Positions 1-11,804 of a stretch of DNA of 64,000 bases are shown here, piece after piece. This DNA is from Megascapheus bottae (taxonomy: Eukaryota; Chordata; Mammalia; Rodentia; Geomyidae), in the NCBI GenBank assembly GCA_024803745.1, contig JANJXV010000004.1:41969358-42033357 (forward strand), read 5' to 3'. Positions within the stretch are counted from its first letter, which is position 1. Each line of letters begins with the position of its first letter. The position numbers were made by a program, and so were the translations under genes. The notes below the pieces were generated by a model. The model worked only from the letters and a program-made list of their open reading frames with translations, was not told where the DNA came from and made no database searches.

Positions 1-2080
1 AAGCAGTTGGCGAATACAGCGCGTCTGCACCAGTGTCACCTCTTTTAACATTGTCACCCGTTCCTCCCCTCCCCACCCCTTCCCTCGACCTTCTTAATTT
101 CGTAGGCTACTTCACCCCAAAGTGTCAAAATCGGAATCTGAAGCGCTAGGCTTCTTACCCCTTCCCTGCCAATGCTCTGGAGGTAATGTTGAGCGGTAAT
201 TAATTTCTCACAGCGCGATGCAAAGTGGTAATTAGTAATGTATGGCAGGCTCCACTGAGCCTTGTGCACGATGTTAGGAGCTCAGGGAACCTAGCCTCAG
301 CTGCTCCTTAAAAAGGACACTCAACCTCAAATTCAATCATGCAGGCTCTGTATTTATCACAAAATAAAGAGCCAGAAGGCCTAGGGCTTCTGCTTCTGCT
401 ATATGGATTCCTAATGTTGGTATGGCCTCCCCCCCGCCAAATTATTTGCCTTCTGTTTTTGTCTATCTGATAAATTTTACAAGTCTCTGTGCACTCCCGA
501 ATTTCACCTTCCACATAGAACTAAACAGCCCTGGCTCACCAACTACAAAAATGGACACAAACTTGTGATCTGGACTGTGTTTGGTGGAACTGATTAAAGA
601 GGATTTAAAAAGTCAACAAACTAAAGCTGGATGTGTGTGAAACTAAACACTGCAAGTACAGAGATCAATCTGGAAAACTCTGGAAATGACGCATGTTGAA
701 TAAATCTTCAAACTATTTTTGTGTAAGGATGACTATGTTCTCCCAAATTCTAGATGAAGATTAGGAAAACAGTTCAGATCTATGGGATTGTCAGAGTCTA
801 GAAAAAGAAAAAGGAAAAGAAAAACAAACAAACAAAAAACAGCTCAGGCTTGGGGGCCAGGTTTATCAGAAGCAAACATTCTCATTGTTTTCTTCTAAAT
901 TTTTCCAAATAGGCAATGAAAATAGTAAATTCCCTAGATGGCTACTCAGCATTCCACAGAGCCAGTGGAAAATGTCTTAATGAGCAAATAAATTAGTTAC
1001 TTTAAAGATTCCTTTTTATTAGCAATGTTAAGAAATGACATATTTCTTACTGAGTTGTATGGATCCTTTCACATATAATTCTTAGTATTATTAGTATCAT
1101 TTTATTCATCACTTGCAGTTTTTTTTACAATGCTCCCTACTTCAAATTTTGATTCAAATAGAATTGAGAGGCAATAGATCATTTTACAAGTAATTCTTAA
1201 TTATAATCACTGTATTAGTCATTTGCAAATGTGTTGCTACAATGCTGCCTATTTTGCATTTTGATTCAAATAAAATTGAAAAGAAATACATGCCCACATT
1301 ACTAGAAAAGAAAAACAGTAATTATGTATTGTCATCTGCAATGTGATATACCGACTTTAAAGCATTATAATTTTTTATTTATGAGTAGAGATTACAAATG
1401 ACACATATAAAATGAACTTTGCTTCTTTTTCTACTTATTTTTTGAAGTCTTTCTTAAATAACTATTTTAGGTACTTATAAGACTTTAAATATAATTTCAG
1501 GTGTGATGGTGTTTATGTAATATCTTTTTTGCCTTGAGAATTCTTGAAAGACAATAATGTTAAACCATAACTCAGAACTGATATCCTAAGCAATCAACAA
1601 GTCATTGTTATTTCTGTATCTAAAACTAGCATCATGACTTCGTGAGGCTGTCACAAAAATGAAAAATGAAACATTAAAATTTTAAATCATTTTAATTAAA
1701 TGTTGGATATGTGGAAAGGTAAATGATGAGCTTTCATAGTCTAAACACCTATTAAGGAATGCCTTAGCAAGACCAGAAATTAATAAAAAGCCAACAATTA
1801 CATTTTTAAGTTAATCTTTCTACCTAGAGCCATCGTGATACATTGTTTTACTCTTAAAATTATAAAAATGTTTCCAAAGGAAACAAGCCCTATCTTAGTC
1901 TTAATATCACCTATACCTACAGAAGTACCTAGCACATAGCTGGCATTCTGCAACCTTAATCCGTGTTCCCAGCCTTTTTTGTTTTCATTGTTTTCACAGT
2001 AAGGTGTTGGATTTATTCCCATCTGACCTAGACAGCAATCAGAGTATCTTATTTTTTTCTTGGATAAAAATACTGATTTT
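1..2080. other. intergenic, no gene recognised
   Basis: AT-rich non-coding sequence. I see no splice-bounded conserved reading frame, no RNA gene and no clear SINE here; short open frames look like chance. Confidence 0.6.
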
Positions 2081-2081
2081 G

Positions 2082-2480
2082 GCTGGGAACATGGCCTAGT
2101 GGTAGAGTGCTTGCCCAGCATGCATCAAGCCCTGCCTTCAGTTCCTTAGTTCCACATATACACACAGGCTCACGCATGTAATCGTACCTACTCAGGAAGT
2201 TGAGATCTGAGGATCAAGGTTCAAAGCCAGCCCCGGCACTTGAGACTCTAATTAATCAGTACAAAATGTAAAGTGGAGCTGTGGTTCAAGGGGTGGGTGG
2301 TAACCTAGAGTTGAAGAGCTTAAGGACAATGCCTGGGCCCAGAGTTCAAGCCCTATGACCCACAAAAAAACAAAAGTGGAGAGTGGTGCTGTGATCCAAG
2401 CACGAGCCTTGAGAAAGCTCAAGGACAGTGCCCAAAGCCCAGACCCTGAGTTCAAGCCCCCAGGACTGCCAAAAAAAAAG
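2082..2480 (+). mobile_element. IDL-Geo SINE split by a nested B1-like/Geo SINE
   Basis: An IDL head at 2082-2158 (tggcctagtggtagagtgc) and a Geo tail at about 2368-2480 belong to one IDL-Geo. Between them (about 2159-2367) is a complete B1-like/Geo composite with cacgcatgtaatcgtacc and its own A-rich end. The inserted element is the younger. Confidence 0.75.
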
Positions 2481-2630
2481 AAAAAAGGAAGAAAGAAAAA
2501 AAAGAAAAATAATACTGAGTTTTGGGAGATACCTACGTAAGTCAGAGCTTTAGTTAGGCATAGATAGTAAAACGTTACTAACCGTAGTGGCAGGCCAGAA
2601 AAAACAAATGCTTGACAAAAAAAAAAAAAA

Positions 2631-2832
2631 GGGACCAGGAGTTTGGCCTAGTGGTTAAAGTGCTTGCCTAGCATGCATGAAGACTCGGGTTCGATTCCTT
2701 GGTACCACATACATAGAAAAAAGCCGGAAGTGGTTCTGAGGCTCAAGTGGTAGAGCTCTAGCCTTGAGAAAGTCCAAGGACAGTGCTCAGGCCCTGAGCT
2801 CAAGCCGAGGACTGGCAAAAAAAAAAAAAAAA
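2631..2832 (+). mobile_element. IDL-Geo SINE
   Basis: Full-length sense copy with A box tggcctagtgg, B box ggttcgattcc, Geo monomer and poly(A). Little diverged, so probably young. Confidence 0.88.
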
Positions 2833-2954
2833 CAGAAAACCCTCTTTATCATTACAATCCATAATGTTACATAGATCTACAGACTCCAGCTTTTAAACAT
2901 ATAATTTATTTCTACAAGTCAAGATTTTGAAAATTTTCATTTTTGATTGTGTAT

Positions 2955-3180
2955 GTGTGTATGGGGGAGGGGGGGTTATGGGGCTTGAACTCAGCCTGAG
3001 CTCTTCAGCTCAAGGCTACCACCCTACCCTTGAGCCAAGCCCCATCTTCCATTTTCTAGAGGTTAATTGGAGACAAGAGTTTCAGGTTCTTTTGTGCTGG
3101 GGCTGGCTTTGAACCTTGATCCTCAGATCTCAGCCTCCTGAGTAGCTAGGACTACAGGTGTGAGCCACCATCCCCAGCAC
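2955..3180 (-). mobile_element. B1-like/Geo composite SINE
   Basis: Reverse copy ending tgagtagctaggactacagg tgtgagccacc, the complement of a 7SL/B1-type head, preceded by the Geo monomer. Confidence 0.72.
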
Positions 3181-3364
3181 ATTTTTTATTTTTTAATTGT
3201 ACTTTATTTGTGTGTCATACTCAGAATTGAACTGAGTCTTTTGTGCTACTGGGGGAAAAAAAAACAGGTAAGCCTACATGTTTTTATACTACATTTAATA
3301 ATGTAGTATAAAAGGGAAAATGTGATAGACCAGATTCTTCCAGCATTGTCATTCCCAGTAGGCA

Positions 3365-3800
3365 CATGTGCCTATTTGGGACTTGAACTCAGCATCTGGG
3401 AATTGTCTCTAAACTTTTTTTTTTTTTGCCAGTCCTGGGCTTGAGCTCAGGGCCTGAGCACTGTCCTTGGACTTTCTCAAGGCTAGAGCTCTACCACTTG
3501 AGCTTTAGCACCACTTCTGGCTTTTTTCTATGTATATCGCACCGAGGAATCGAACAGGGCCTTCATGCATGCTAGGCAAGCACTCTACCACTAGGCCAAA
3601 CTCCCAGCCCTGTCCCTAAACTTTTTATTCAAGGCTAGTCCTCTACCACTTGAATCACAGCTTTCTTCTGATTATTTCGTGATTAATTGGAGATAATAGT
3701 CTCAAAGACTTTCCTACCTGTGTTGGCTTTGAACTGAGATCCTCAGATCTCAGCTTCCTGAGGAGCTAAGATTACTGACATGAGCCACCAGCACCCAGCT
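3365..3800 (-). mobile_element. B1-like/Geo SINE carrying a nested IDL-Geo
   Basis: Host pieces are 3365-3414 and 3611-3800. The insert 3415-3610 is an antisense IDL-Geo. The host sequence tgtctctaaactttt / tgtccctaaactttt on either side is the target-site duplication of the insert. Confidence 0.78.
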
Positions 3801-3829
3801 CAAGAATGAGATTTTAATTTTTTTCCATT

Positions 3830-4050
3830 TTTTTACCTAAACAATTTATTAAGATTGATTTTTACATCATATTTCAATGACACGTTTAACAAACAAGTAT
3901 TCAAGAAGGGAATCTCTATATACAATCACTGACGCTTAACGTTTAGAACATAATTAAAATTAGGCTGAGGGTTTGTATGTCATGGATACTTATAAATCTG
4001 TGTAATAAAACATTATGTGTATAGCGTCATAATGATTTTAATTTTTATGC
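3830..4050. repeat. unassigned interspersed repeat, copy 1 (partner at 44430-44632)
   Basis: Shares about 200 nt with 44430-44632, including caagtattcaagaaggga and tctctatatacaatcactg. Both copies follow a T-rich run, suggesting the 3' end of a retrotransposon in antisense. Family not recognised. Confidence 0.6.
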
Positions 4051-4254
4051 TATGATTTTATTACCATATAGTAACTATGTAAGGTGTTTCAGAATTGTTT
4101 CTGTATATACTAATATATACCCCAAATTATACCAAATTACCAATTTGGTATAGACCAAATTACCTCCACTGTCATTATCCATTACTCCTCCCTTCTTAAA
4201 ACAGTTTTGACATATTTCACTTGTTTTATTTTTACAGGTACATATAAAATTATT

Positions 4255-4645
4255 TGGTCATTTTTATTTTATTATTCATGTGCTGGGGATAGAGCCAGGG
4301 CAATGCTGTACTACCAAACTATATCTCCAGTTCCAAGAATCAGTTTTTAAAATGTTATTTATACTTCTGATATGTTGGTAGGGTGAGGGGTTTTCACTGT
4401 TGCACAGCTAACTTAGTTTATTGTGACTAATCCAAGGTTCATTCTGGTATCTGATAGCGCATGTAATCTTTATTGATTTATGCCTGAAATATTTGATGTC
4501 CATATTTTAAATGTTTTAATTTATTTTGGTTTTGTGAAATAAAGTCTCACTATGTAGCCCAAGATGGCCTCTAGCTCATGATCATGTCACCTCAATCAGC
4601 CTCTAGAGTCCTGGGATTATGGGTGTCCATTCCCAGCACTGCAGT
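4255..4645 (-). mobile_element. old ID-like and B1/Alu-like SINE fragments
   Basis: 4268-4337 resembles a reversed ID/tRNA-like head (gtgctggggatagagcc). 4530-4645 resembles a reversed 7SL monomer (tctcactatgtagcccaaga, then gggattatgggtg). Both are heavily diverged. Confidence 0.5.
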
Positions 4646-5364
4646 CCATCACAGTAGTTCTTATTTGTAGGTGGTAAAATGTTCCACCTCCAGAAATAAC
4701 AGGAATGTGAAATATTGAAAAATATATACTTCTAAAGATCAGCCATGTTTTTCAGAAAGAAATTTAAATACAGATATTATTAAATATAGACATTATTACT
4801 AGTGTATTAAGACAAATGTAGGAAAGTATATGTATGTATAGGAGAAAAGGCAATTATTTGCACAAAATGGATGTTTAAATAAAAACTTAACTTTAATTCC
4901 AGAGATTGATCACTAAGCCTGGGAGAACAAAACAAAACATATGTCTGTGGCTACCTCTATCAGTCCCTACCTTCTCTCCCAATAATAATATTGTACAAAC
5001 ACATAGATAAAAGGATGCCATAACATATTCCCTACCAGATCCAGATCTTATGTGTAAATTTACCTTGACTGAAGAGTGTCAATAAGCATGTAGAATGATG
5101 ATAATCATATTAATAAATTGTCAAGCTAGTATTCAATGAAATTAATATATGATTTTAATACCTTACATATTATTAGAAATATACATTATCAAGTCTCCAA
5201 ATGCCAGTACTCTATGCCCCAAAAATGAGTTTTAAAAAACAAGACCAGACACAGCTTCCTCAAAGTAAAAGTCCTTCTGTGGCTGACTTTATGTCCTAGA
5301 TGGAGGTAAGATGAGTCTCCATTAGTAGTAATGACAGAGGTGGCCATGGCTGGAATAAAGCAGG

Positions 5365-5575
5365 TCAGTTAACTTCAATTAAAGCTTCCTCAAATGATGA
5401 AGAAACGAATAAGACTGTCTAGTGCTTACAGAATTTAGACTTTAGTAGGTCAAAGAGATTTCCTGTGCATCAGTCAACTTCAATTAAAACTTCCCCAAAT
5501 GATGCAGAAATGAATAAGACTGTCTGGTACTTACAGAATTTACACTTTGGAGATGGAAAAGAGATGGAAAAAACT
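5365..5575 (+). repeat. two-copy imperfect tandem duplication, period about 105 bp
   Basis: Copies start at 5365 and 5470. Both contain aacttcaattaaa, aaatgatg, aataagactgtct and cttacagaattta. Divergence between them shows the duplication is not recent. Confidence 0.75.
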
Positions 5576-5799
5576 TGCTTCAATAAGAGCAGCTAACATT
5601 TATTGAGTGCTTTTTATACTGCACGTGCTCATACACAGTTACCGTTACTACAAAGCCCTGACATCGTTGTTCATATAATTCTTATTTTATCGATAGAGAA
5701 ACTGAGACTTGGGAAGGTAGTAGTTCCCAGAAATGAAGAAAAAAATGGATCCTTGACTTGGATGGCAACTTTCCCTCCCACAATCCGTAAAGCTCTTCC

Positions 5800-6230
5800 T
5801 TTCCAACTAGGGCCGGGCAGCATGGCTCTCGCAAAGAAGGGTGGTGAGAAGAAGGGACGTTCTGCCATCCACGAGGTGGTGACCCGAAATACACCATCAG
5901 CGTTCACAAGCACATCCATATCCATGCAGTGGGCTTTGAGAAGCGTGCTCTTCGTGCTCAAGGAAATGTGGAAGTTTGGCATGAAGGAGATGGGGACACC
6001 TGATGTGTGCATGGATACCAGGCTCAACAAAGCTGTCTGGGCCAAAGGAATAAAGAATGTCCCCCATCAGATCCACCTGCGGTTATCCAGAAAGCGCAAT
6101 AAGGATGAAGACTCACCAAACAAACTCTACACTCTGGTAACCTACGTCTCTGTTACCACCTTCAAAAATCTACAGACAGTCAATGTGGATGAGAATTAAC
6201 CAGTGAGTGTCAAACAAAACTATAAAATTG
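5800..6230 (+). pseudogene. RPL31: RPL31 processed pseudogene
   Basis: An intronless copy of the mRNA for 60S ribosomal protein L31. The ATG is at 5822 and the stop at 6197-6199. The start ([15 protein letters not shown]) and most of the C-terminal half ([20 protein letters not shown] and onward to NVDEN) match L31. Part of the 5' UTR pyrimidine tract (tttccaac) and 3' UTR are also present. Compared with the normal gene as remembered: one Lys codon is lost near 5853, one base near 5887, two bases near 5952, and six bases (a repeated atccat) are gained near 5920. The net change is zero, so the ORF stays open at 378 nt, but residues about 24-42 are read in the wrong frame. With many substitutions and no introns, this is a retrocopy, not a working gene. 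Confidence 0.92.
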
Positions 6231-6421
6231 CTTTTATGTTTGGGGGAAAAAAACTGGTCCTTAAGTAAGAATTCAACGGGGAGGGGGAAGGGGAGGGAGG
6301 AAGCATGCAAAATACACAAAGCTAGTCTTTTAATCAGGAAGAGAAACTTAATTTGGAAAAATACATAAATGTGATTGCTGCTAATTTTCTCAAAAGATTA
6401 ATGGCTTCCTTAGAACACTAA

Positions 6422-6422
<1 letters not shown>

Positions 6423-6476
<54 letters not shown>
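6423..6476. repeat. (TG)n microsatellite
   Basis: About 26 uninterrupted TG units. Confidence 0.95.
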
Positions 6477-6478
<2 letters not shown>

Positions 6479-6578
6479 GGTGTAACTGCACTTATTAGAA
6501 AAAGTGAGTGGTAAGAATTATGTTTTTCTGTTGGAGTTCGTGTTTTTTTTTATTAGTCTCCTTTAAAGGAAGAAACAG

Positions 6579-6579
<1 letters not shown>

Positions 6580-6612
<33 letters not shown>

Positions 6613-6615
6613 CAC

Positions 6616-6683
<68 letters not shown>
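6580..6683. repeat. (GA)n purine microsatellite
   Basis: About 100 nt of GA with CAGAGA interruptions in the first part; an all-purine strand for the second part. Confidence 0.95.
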
Positions 6684-6685
<2 letters not shown>

Positions 6686-7029
6686 AGGGAGGCCAAGTTT
6701 CAAAACAGAGAAACCAAATCCACCAACTGAGAAATGCCAAAATTTCAGATCCTAGAAACTATAATGGATTCAGGCAATTAGAATATGCAAGTAATTAGCC
6801 CAAGGTAATTAGTTAACAAGAGATATTTCATCTAAACTCTAAAAGACTAAAGTTACCAAGCAGCTGAGACAACTGAAGTAAAGCTTTAGGTGTCAAAACT
6901 GTTCCCAAAGTAGAACAAATTGAAGTAGCAAGCATAACAATGAAAAAATCCAAAATAACAGAAGTGGAAATTTTGTATTTTTTTTGAAATTTTGTATTTT
7001 TATTTAAGGTAGCAAAAAAAATCTGAAGA

Positions 7030-7830
7030 CTAGGGGATCATTGATCAATGTTAGGGTTAAGTCTTAGAATTATGTTTAGGAAAAAGATAGAGTTAGATTT
7101 AGGACTGGCATTAGGGTTCTATGTAAATTTAAGTTTCAATGTAGGGGTAGTTTAGGTTTAGCATTATATTTCAGATTATAGGAACGATTGAGCTGTATTT
7201 TAGAATTAGGTATAGTATTAGTGTATAAATGTGAATTAGAGTTAGTGGGTAAGAAGCAGGTTGAGGTTTGGGATCAGGTTTAGGATTAGGATTAGTAGTA
7301 GAGTTAAGGTTATGGAAAGGTGTAAGTTTACATTAATGGTAAGAGGAGGATTCACTGTAGGATTGTGGTAGGATTAGATGCAGAAGTAGAATTAGGGTTT
7401 ACTGTTAGATTTAGAAGTAAGTGTGTGTCTAGGATTGGTGTTAGCCTTAGGACTAGGGGTAGTATTAGGTTTATAGGTAGCATTCATGTTGTAGAATTAG
7501 CAGGAGAGATAACATCGACCACACAGCTATGTTTATGATTTGGGTATGGTTATGGTTAAGATTAGATTTAAGGTTACAAATAAGTTTGATTCTGGATTCA
7601 GATTAATGAGGGTTCAAACTGAGTTTTAGGAATGGAGAAAGCCTTATTATTGGACTAGTACTAGTATTAGAGTAGAAGTTTAGCTTGCTGTTACTAGAGA
7701 GGTGAGGAGAAAGTTCAGTTGAGTTCAGGCTGAGATAGAACTAGCAGTTGACTTAAGGTTATGGTAAGGAATAGAGTTAGGAGTAGAGCAGGAGTAGGAA
7801 TAGAGTTATTTCAGTAAAGTAAGGAACTAT
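7030..7830 (+). repeat. degenerate TTAGGG-like hexanucleotide tract
   Basis: Roughly 800 nt in which TTAGG, ATTAG, GTTAG and TTAGGGTT-like words recur every 6-12 nt (for example tgttagggttaag at 7049 and attagggttta near 7388), with no SINE or reading frame. It looks like a decayed interstitial telomere-like or satellite array. HS-alpha satellite of kangaroo rats is TTAGGG-based as I recall, which would fit. Confidence 0.68.
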
Positions 7831-8067
7831 TTCCAGAAAGAATTATATTTGGAGGCTAGTACAGTATCACAGAAAATGATAATTTGCCACTTCACTGACT
7901 TCCACTGCCTATTAGGAACATGCTGTGGCTGGTGATATGGAGAAATATGCCAACATCTTGATGACAGTGAAAACCATGGCCTAGAAAAAAGCATTACTGA
8001 ATAGAATTTTGCAGTGTATACCAATGAATAACATGAGCCAGCCAAAGAACAGTACTTTACCCTATAA

Positions 8068-8238
8068 TTTTAATTACTCAGGCAGGCTAGGGTGTGAGGA
8101 TCATGATTTGAAGCCATGCTGGACAGACAGATCCATAAGACACTGATCTCTAATCAACTAGAAAAAAGCCAGAAGTGAGGATGTGACTCAAATGATAGAG
8201 AGTGCTAGCTATGAGAATTGGAGTTTTAGCCACAGGAG

Positions 8239-8240
<2 letters not shown>
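8068..8240 (+). mobile_element. diverged B1-like/Geo SINE
   Basis: Contains tactcaggcaggct, ttgaagccatgctgga and a Geo half (ccagaagtgaggatgtgac), and runs directly into the (CA)n tract. Confidence 0.55.

Positions 8241-8290
<50 letters not shown>
8241..8290. repeat. (CA)n microsatellite
   Basis: About 24 CA units, abutting a 93-nt sequence that is repeated at 14193-14285 beside another (CA)n. Confidence 0.95.
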
Positions 8291-8382
8291 CCAAATGGAC
8301 CAATCAAGGGTACTGACTTGAAAATGTGCAGGATGAAGTCAATTCTTAGTGTCTCCCCAAACCACAAAGAACTGAGATGTTG
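8290..8382 (+). repeat. 93-bp (CA)n-linked repeat, copy 1
   Basis: From gccaaatggacca to actgagatgtt. Matches 14193-14285 with a single difference (caatcaa versus cagtcaa). No coding sense and family not recognised. Confidence 0.85.
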
Positions 8383-8551
8383 TAGGAGATGTCATGGCTT
8401 GCTTGGGTTATTTGTCTAATAAGAGGAACTGTGAACAGTTACAAGTAACAGGGCATATCCTAATGTATCATCTATGATGGGAATACTGCGAAAGCCATGC
8501 TTTAAGGGAAATTTATAGCACTGAAAGTGTGTGTTAGAAAAGACAAGAGTT

Positions 8552-8750
8552 GGGCCGGGAGTTTGGCCTAGTGGTTAAAGTGCTTGCCTAGCATGCATGA
8601 AGACCCGGGTTCGATTCCTCGGTACCACATACATAGAAAAAAGCCGGAAGTGGTGCTGAGGCTCAAGTGGTAGAGCTCTAGCCTTGAGAAAGTCCAAGGA
8701 CAGTGCTCAGGCCCTGAGCTCAAGCCCAGGACTGGCAAAAAAAAAAAAAA
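8552..8750 (+). mobile_element. IDL-Geo SINE with target-site duplication
   Basis: Near-consensus full-length copy bounded by agacaagagtt at 8541-8551 and 8751-8761. A second IDL-Geo starts two bases further on. Confidence 0.93.
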
Positions 8751-8762
8751 AGACAAGAGTTA

Positions 8763-8947
8763 GGGCTGGGAGTTTGGCCTAGTGATAGACTGCTTGCCTA
8801 GCATGCACGAAGCCCTGGGTTCGATTCCTCAGTACTACATACACAGAAAAAGCCAGAAGTGGTGCTGTGGCTCAAGTGGTAAAGCACTAGCCTTGAGAAA
8901 GCTCAAGGACAGTGCTCAGGCCCTGAATTCAAGCCCCAGGATTAGGA

Positions 8948-9015
<68 letters not shown>

Positions 9016-9017
9016 AA
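8763..9017 (+). mobile_element. IDL-Geo SINE with (GAAA)n tail
   Basis: Head and Geo monomer at 8763-8945, then a tail expanded into about 18 GAAA units (8946-9017). More diverged than the copy just upstream. Confidence 0.88.
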
Positions 9018-10480
9018 TTACAGAGATGAAATATTTCATAATTCATTTTATGATGCATTAATCTTTATACTGAAGTCTGATACATTATAAGAAAAGAAAG
9101 CTGGGAAAAAATAGAGTGCAATTCCTAGCATAGCAGGCATGTGGTCTGCCATGATTTTGAAAAAAAGACAATTAAAATACACGCAAAAATCTTCAATAAA
9201 ACACTAGCAAATGAAACACAGGAATGTATAGAAAGAATTATACACCATGAACTATGGTAGTTTTCTTCAGGTCTGCAAACCTTATTCATCATTTGAAAAG
9301 CAAATAATGTAAGTGTTGAAAGTTTGACTCATGGTAGAGTGCCTGCCTATCAAATACAGGATTATACATGATGATATTAAAATAGTGTCATTTATTTCAG
9401 CACCCTGAAATGAATTGCCTCTGAATAAAATCTGTACAAGTTTTGAGGGTGGCAGATTCATCTGAGGAAGACTCAGGAGTGTCAAGATGTTATTTCCTCC
9501 TGATTTGAACTACATATTTTATTGAGCCATTTATTTCATGAAATCCCAATCAAACTACCACTGGGCTTTGAGAGTAGCTGAGCACCAGAACATTTGCAGG
9601 TATGAGACTTAGGTTTGATCTGGTACCAAAAAATAAAATAAAATAATTTTCAGCAAGTAATTTGGTGCATTTTGACAAAGTAATTCTAAAGTTTATGTGA
9701 AGAAGCAAGAAATTCATAATAATGAATATAATCTTGAAGAAGAAAAGAGGTGCATAACTAAAACTACTTTACTTGAAACTCACTATACAACTACAATAAT
9801 CAAGATAGTTTGACGTTGCTGAAAGAATATACAAATAGATGTATGTAAATATAATCAACTCATAGTCACAAGGCAGCTAAGTCAAGACAAGAAAGCAGAC
9901 ATGCAGTCTTTTAAACCCATGATGCTAGACTAAGCGGGCATTTATATGAGAAAAATAACTAGACACAATTATAAATATTACACCATTTATAAAAGTTAGT
10001 TGGACATATATTTAGACTTAACTTTATAAAACTCCTAGAAAAGAAAGTCCTTTTTTTCCCATAGGAGAAGATCTCTATGACCTTCAGAGTATAGTGATAA
10101 CATAAAATACATTACGAATGTGGTCCATGAAAGAAGTAACTGATAGTGTGGAACTTCATGAAAATTTACAACTTTTGCTCTGAAAAGGATATTGACAAGA
10201 AACTGAGAAAAAAAAGCCACAAGCTAATAAAAAAAAAGCAAAACTGCCAGTTAGTCAGCTGAGCCAAGTGTGTACATTCTTCCTCTAGCCCAGACATCGT
10301 CTTCGGATTAATTTGGTAGTTAGTTTCACTTGCATTACTCTCAGCTACAAGCTCATAGATCCACTCAGTAGTCATATCTTTGGCATGATCAGTACATCCT
10401 CTTTTGTCATTCAAAGGAAGCTCAAGTATTATTTTTCTGTTGTAGAAAAAAATGGTATATTTTAGACACCTTGTCAGCCT
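9018..10480. other. intergenic, no gene recognised
   Basis: AT-rich sequence without recognisable coding, RNA or clear repeat content. Confidence 0.5.
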
Positions 10481-10705
10481 GCTGATTGATTGATTGATTT
10501 GTGGTGAGGCCTGAACTTGGGATCTGGGTGGTGTTCCTGAGCTCTTTTGTGCTCAAGGTTAGTGCTATGTCATTTTGAGCCTTAGCTCCACTTCTGGATT
10601 TAAGGAGATAAGAGTCTCCTACCTGTCTGACTTTGAACTGTGATCTTTAGATCCCAGCTTCCTGAATAGCTAGGATTGCAGGTGTGAGCCACCAGTACCT
10701 GACTT
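10480..10705 (-). mobile_element. B1-like/Geo composite SINE
   Basis: Reverse copy ending agctaggattgcaggtgtga gccacc; moderately diverged. Confidence 0.7.
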
Positions 10706-10797
10706 GCAGATTTCTTTTAGTATGTGTCAAAAGAGGGGTACTATACAATTTAATAATTCCACATTTAAATTCAAAGGAGACACTTGACACCTGTTGA

Positions 10798-10985
10798 CAC
10801 TTGATACATGTGGTCTAACTCATTGGGAAGCTGAGATAGGAGGATTGCTTGAGCCCCCGAATTAGATACCAACCTGGGAAGCTTAAAGACACAATAATAA
10901 TATAATGATAATGATAATAATAGTGTGCTCAATGTTAGAGTGATTGCCTAGCACATGCAAGTCCATAGATTTGATCCCTAATACT
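10798..10985 (+). mobile_element. 7SL-like and ID-like SINE fragments
   Basis: 10798-10900 has Alu-like agctgagataggaggattgc ttgagccc. 10925-10985 has an ID-like head (agagtgattgcctagcacat) without a Geo part. Confidence 0.55.
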
Positions 10986-11524
10986 GAAAGGAATGCAAAT
11001 AGACTCTCAATACTGTTGCGGATAAAAGGTAAGAAGCTACAGGTACCATACACCTCATGGAAGACCTGTGCTTCTTTTGTGAATATAAGTATCTTGCTCT
11101 CCTTACCTGGAGAAAATCTCTAATATACAGATTCAAAGTCCACTTATTTGGTCTTGAGATGAAAAGATATAACAGACAGAGAATCTTTGTGTGTGAAAAT
11201 TTGCTTTGGTTCTATATTGTAGCAAAGTTCCACTTTGTGAATCTCCAGGTCAAAATTGTAACTTCATTTTATTTAAAATAAAATTCTATTCTTGTTTCAG
11301 GAGTTGTCACTATTGGGGGTTTATTACTGCCGTTATACATTATTTTTTATTTCAAGCAAGCATAATAGATTTTCTAAGCATTCTTTTTAACCATAAGTCA
11401 TGATCTTACAAATAAGAAAAAAACCATAAATCTATATCAGCATACTGGCCAGATTAAACTTCATAAGTGCTGACATCTAGTGGTTGCTATTATTCTTTGA
11501 TACTGGATATTTTTCTGTCACAAC

Positions 11525-11758
11525 ATAGAATGCACAAAGAACTGAAGAATCTAAACTCTCAAAGAATCAATAACTCAATTAATAAAAGAGTAAAGGAGCT
11601 AGACTTCCCAGAAGAAATAGAAATAGCCAATCAACACATGAAAATGCCTAACATCTCTGACCATAAAGGAAATGCAACTTGAAACAACAATGACATTCCA
11701 TCTCACCCCAGTGAGAATGATGTCCATCATCAAGAATACAAATGATAGATGCTGGCAG

Positions 11759-11804
<46 letters not shown>

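Noticed and set aside
6495..6798. Ser/Leu and Arg/Glu repeat 'proteins' over the GA tract, and similar ones at 16294-16608
   Set aside because: Translations of dinucleotide microsatellites, with no conserved sequence or gene context.
8552..8620. Possible tRNA genes at the IDL heads (good A and B boxes)
   Set aside because: They recur many times with the Geo monomer, poly(A) and target duplications, so they are SINE promoters and not tRNA genes.
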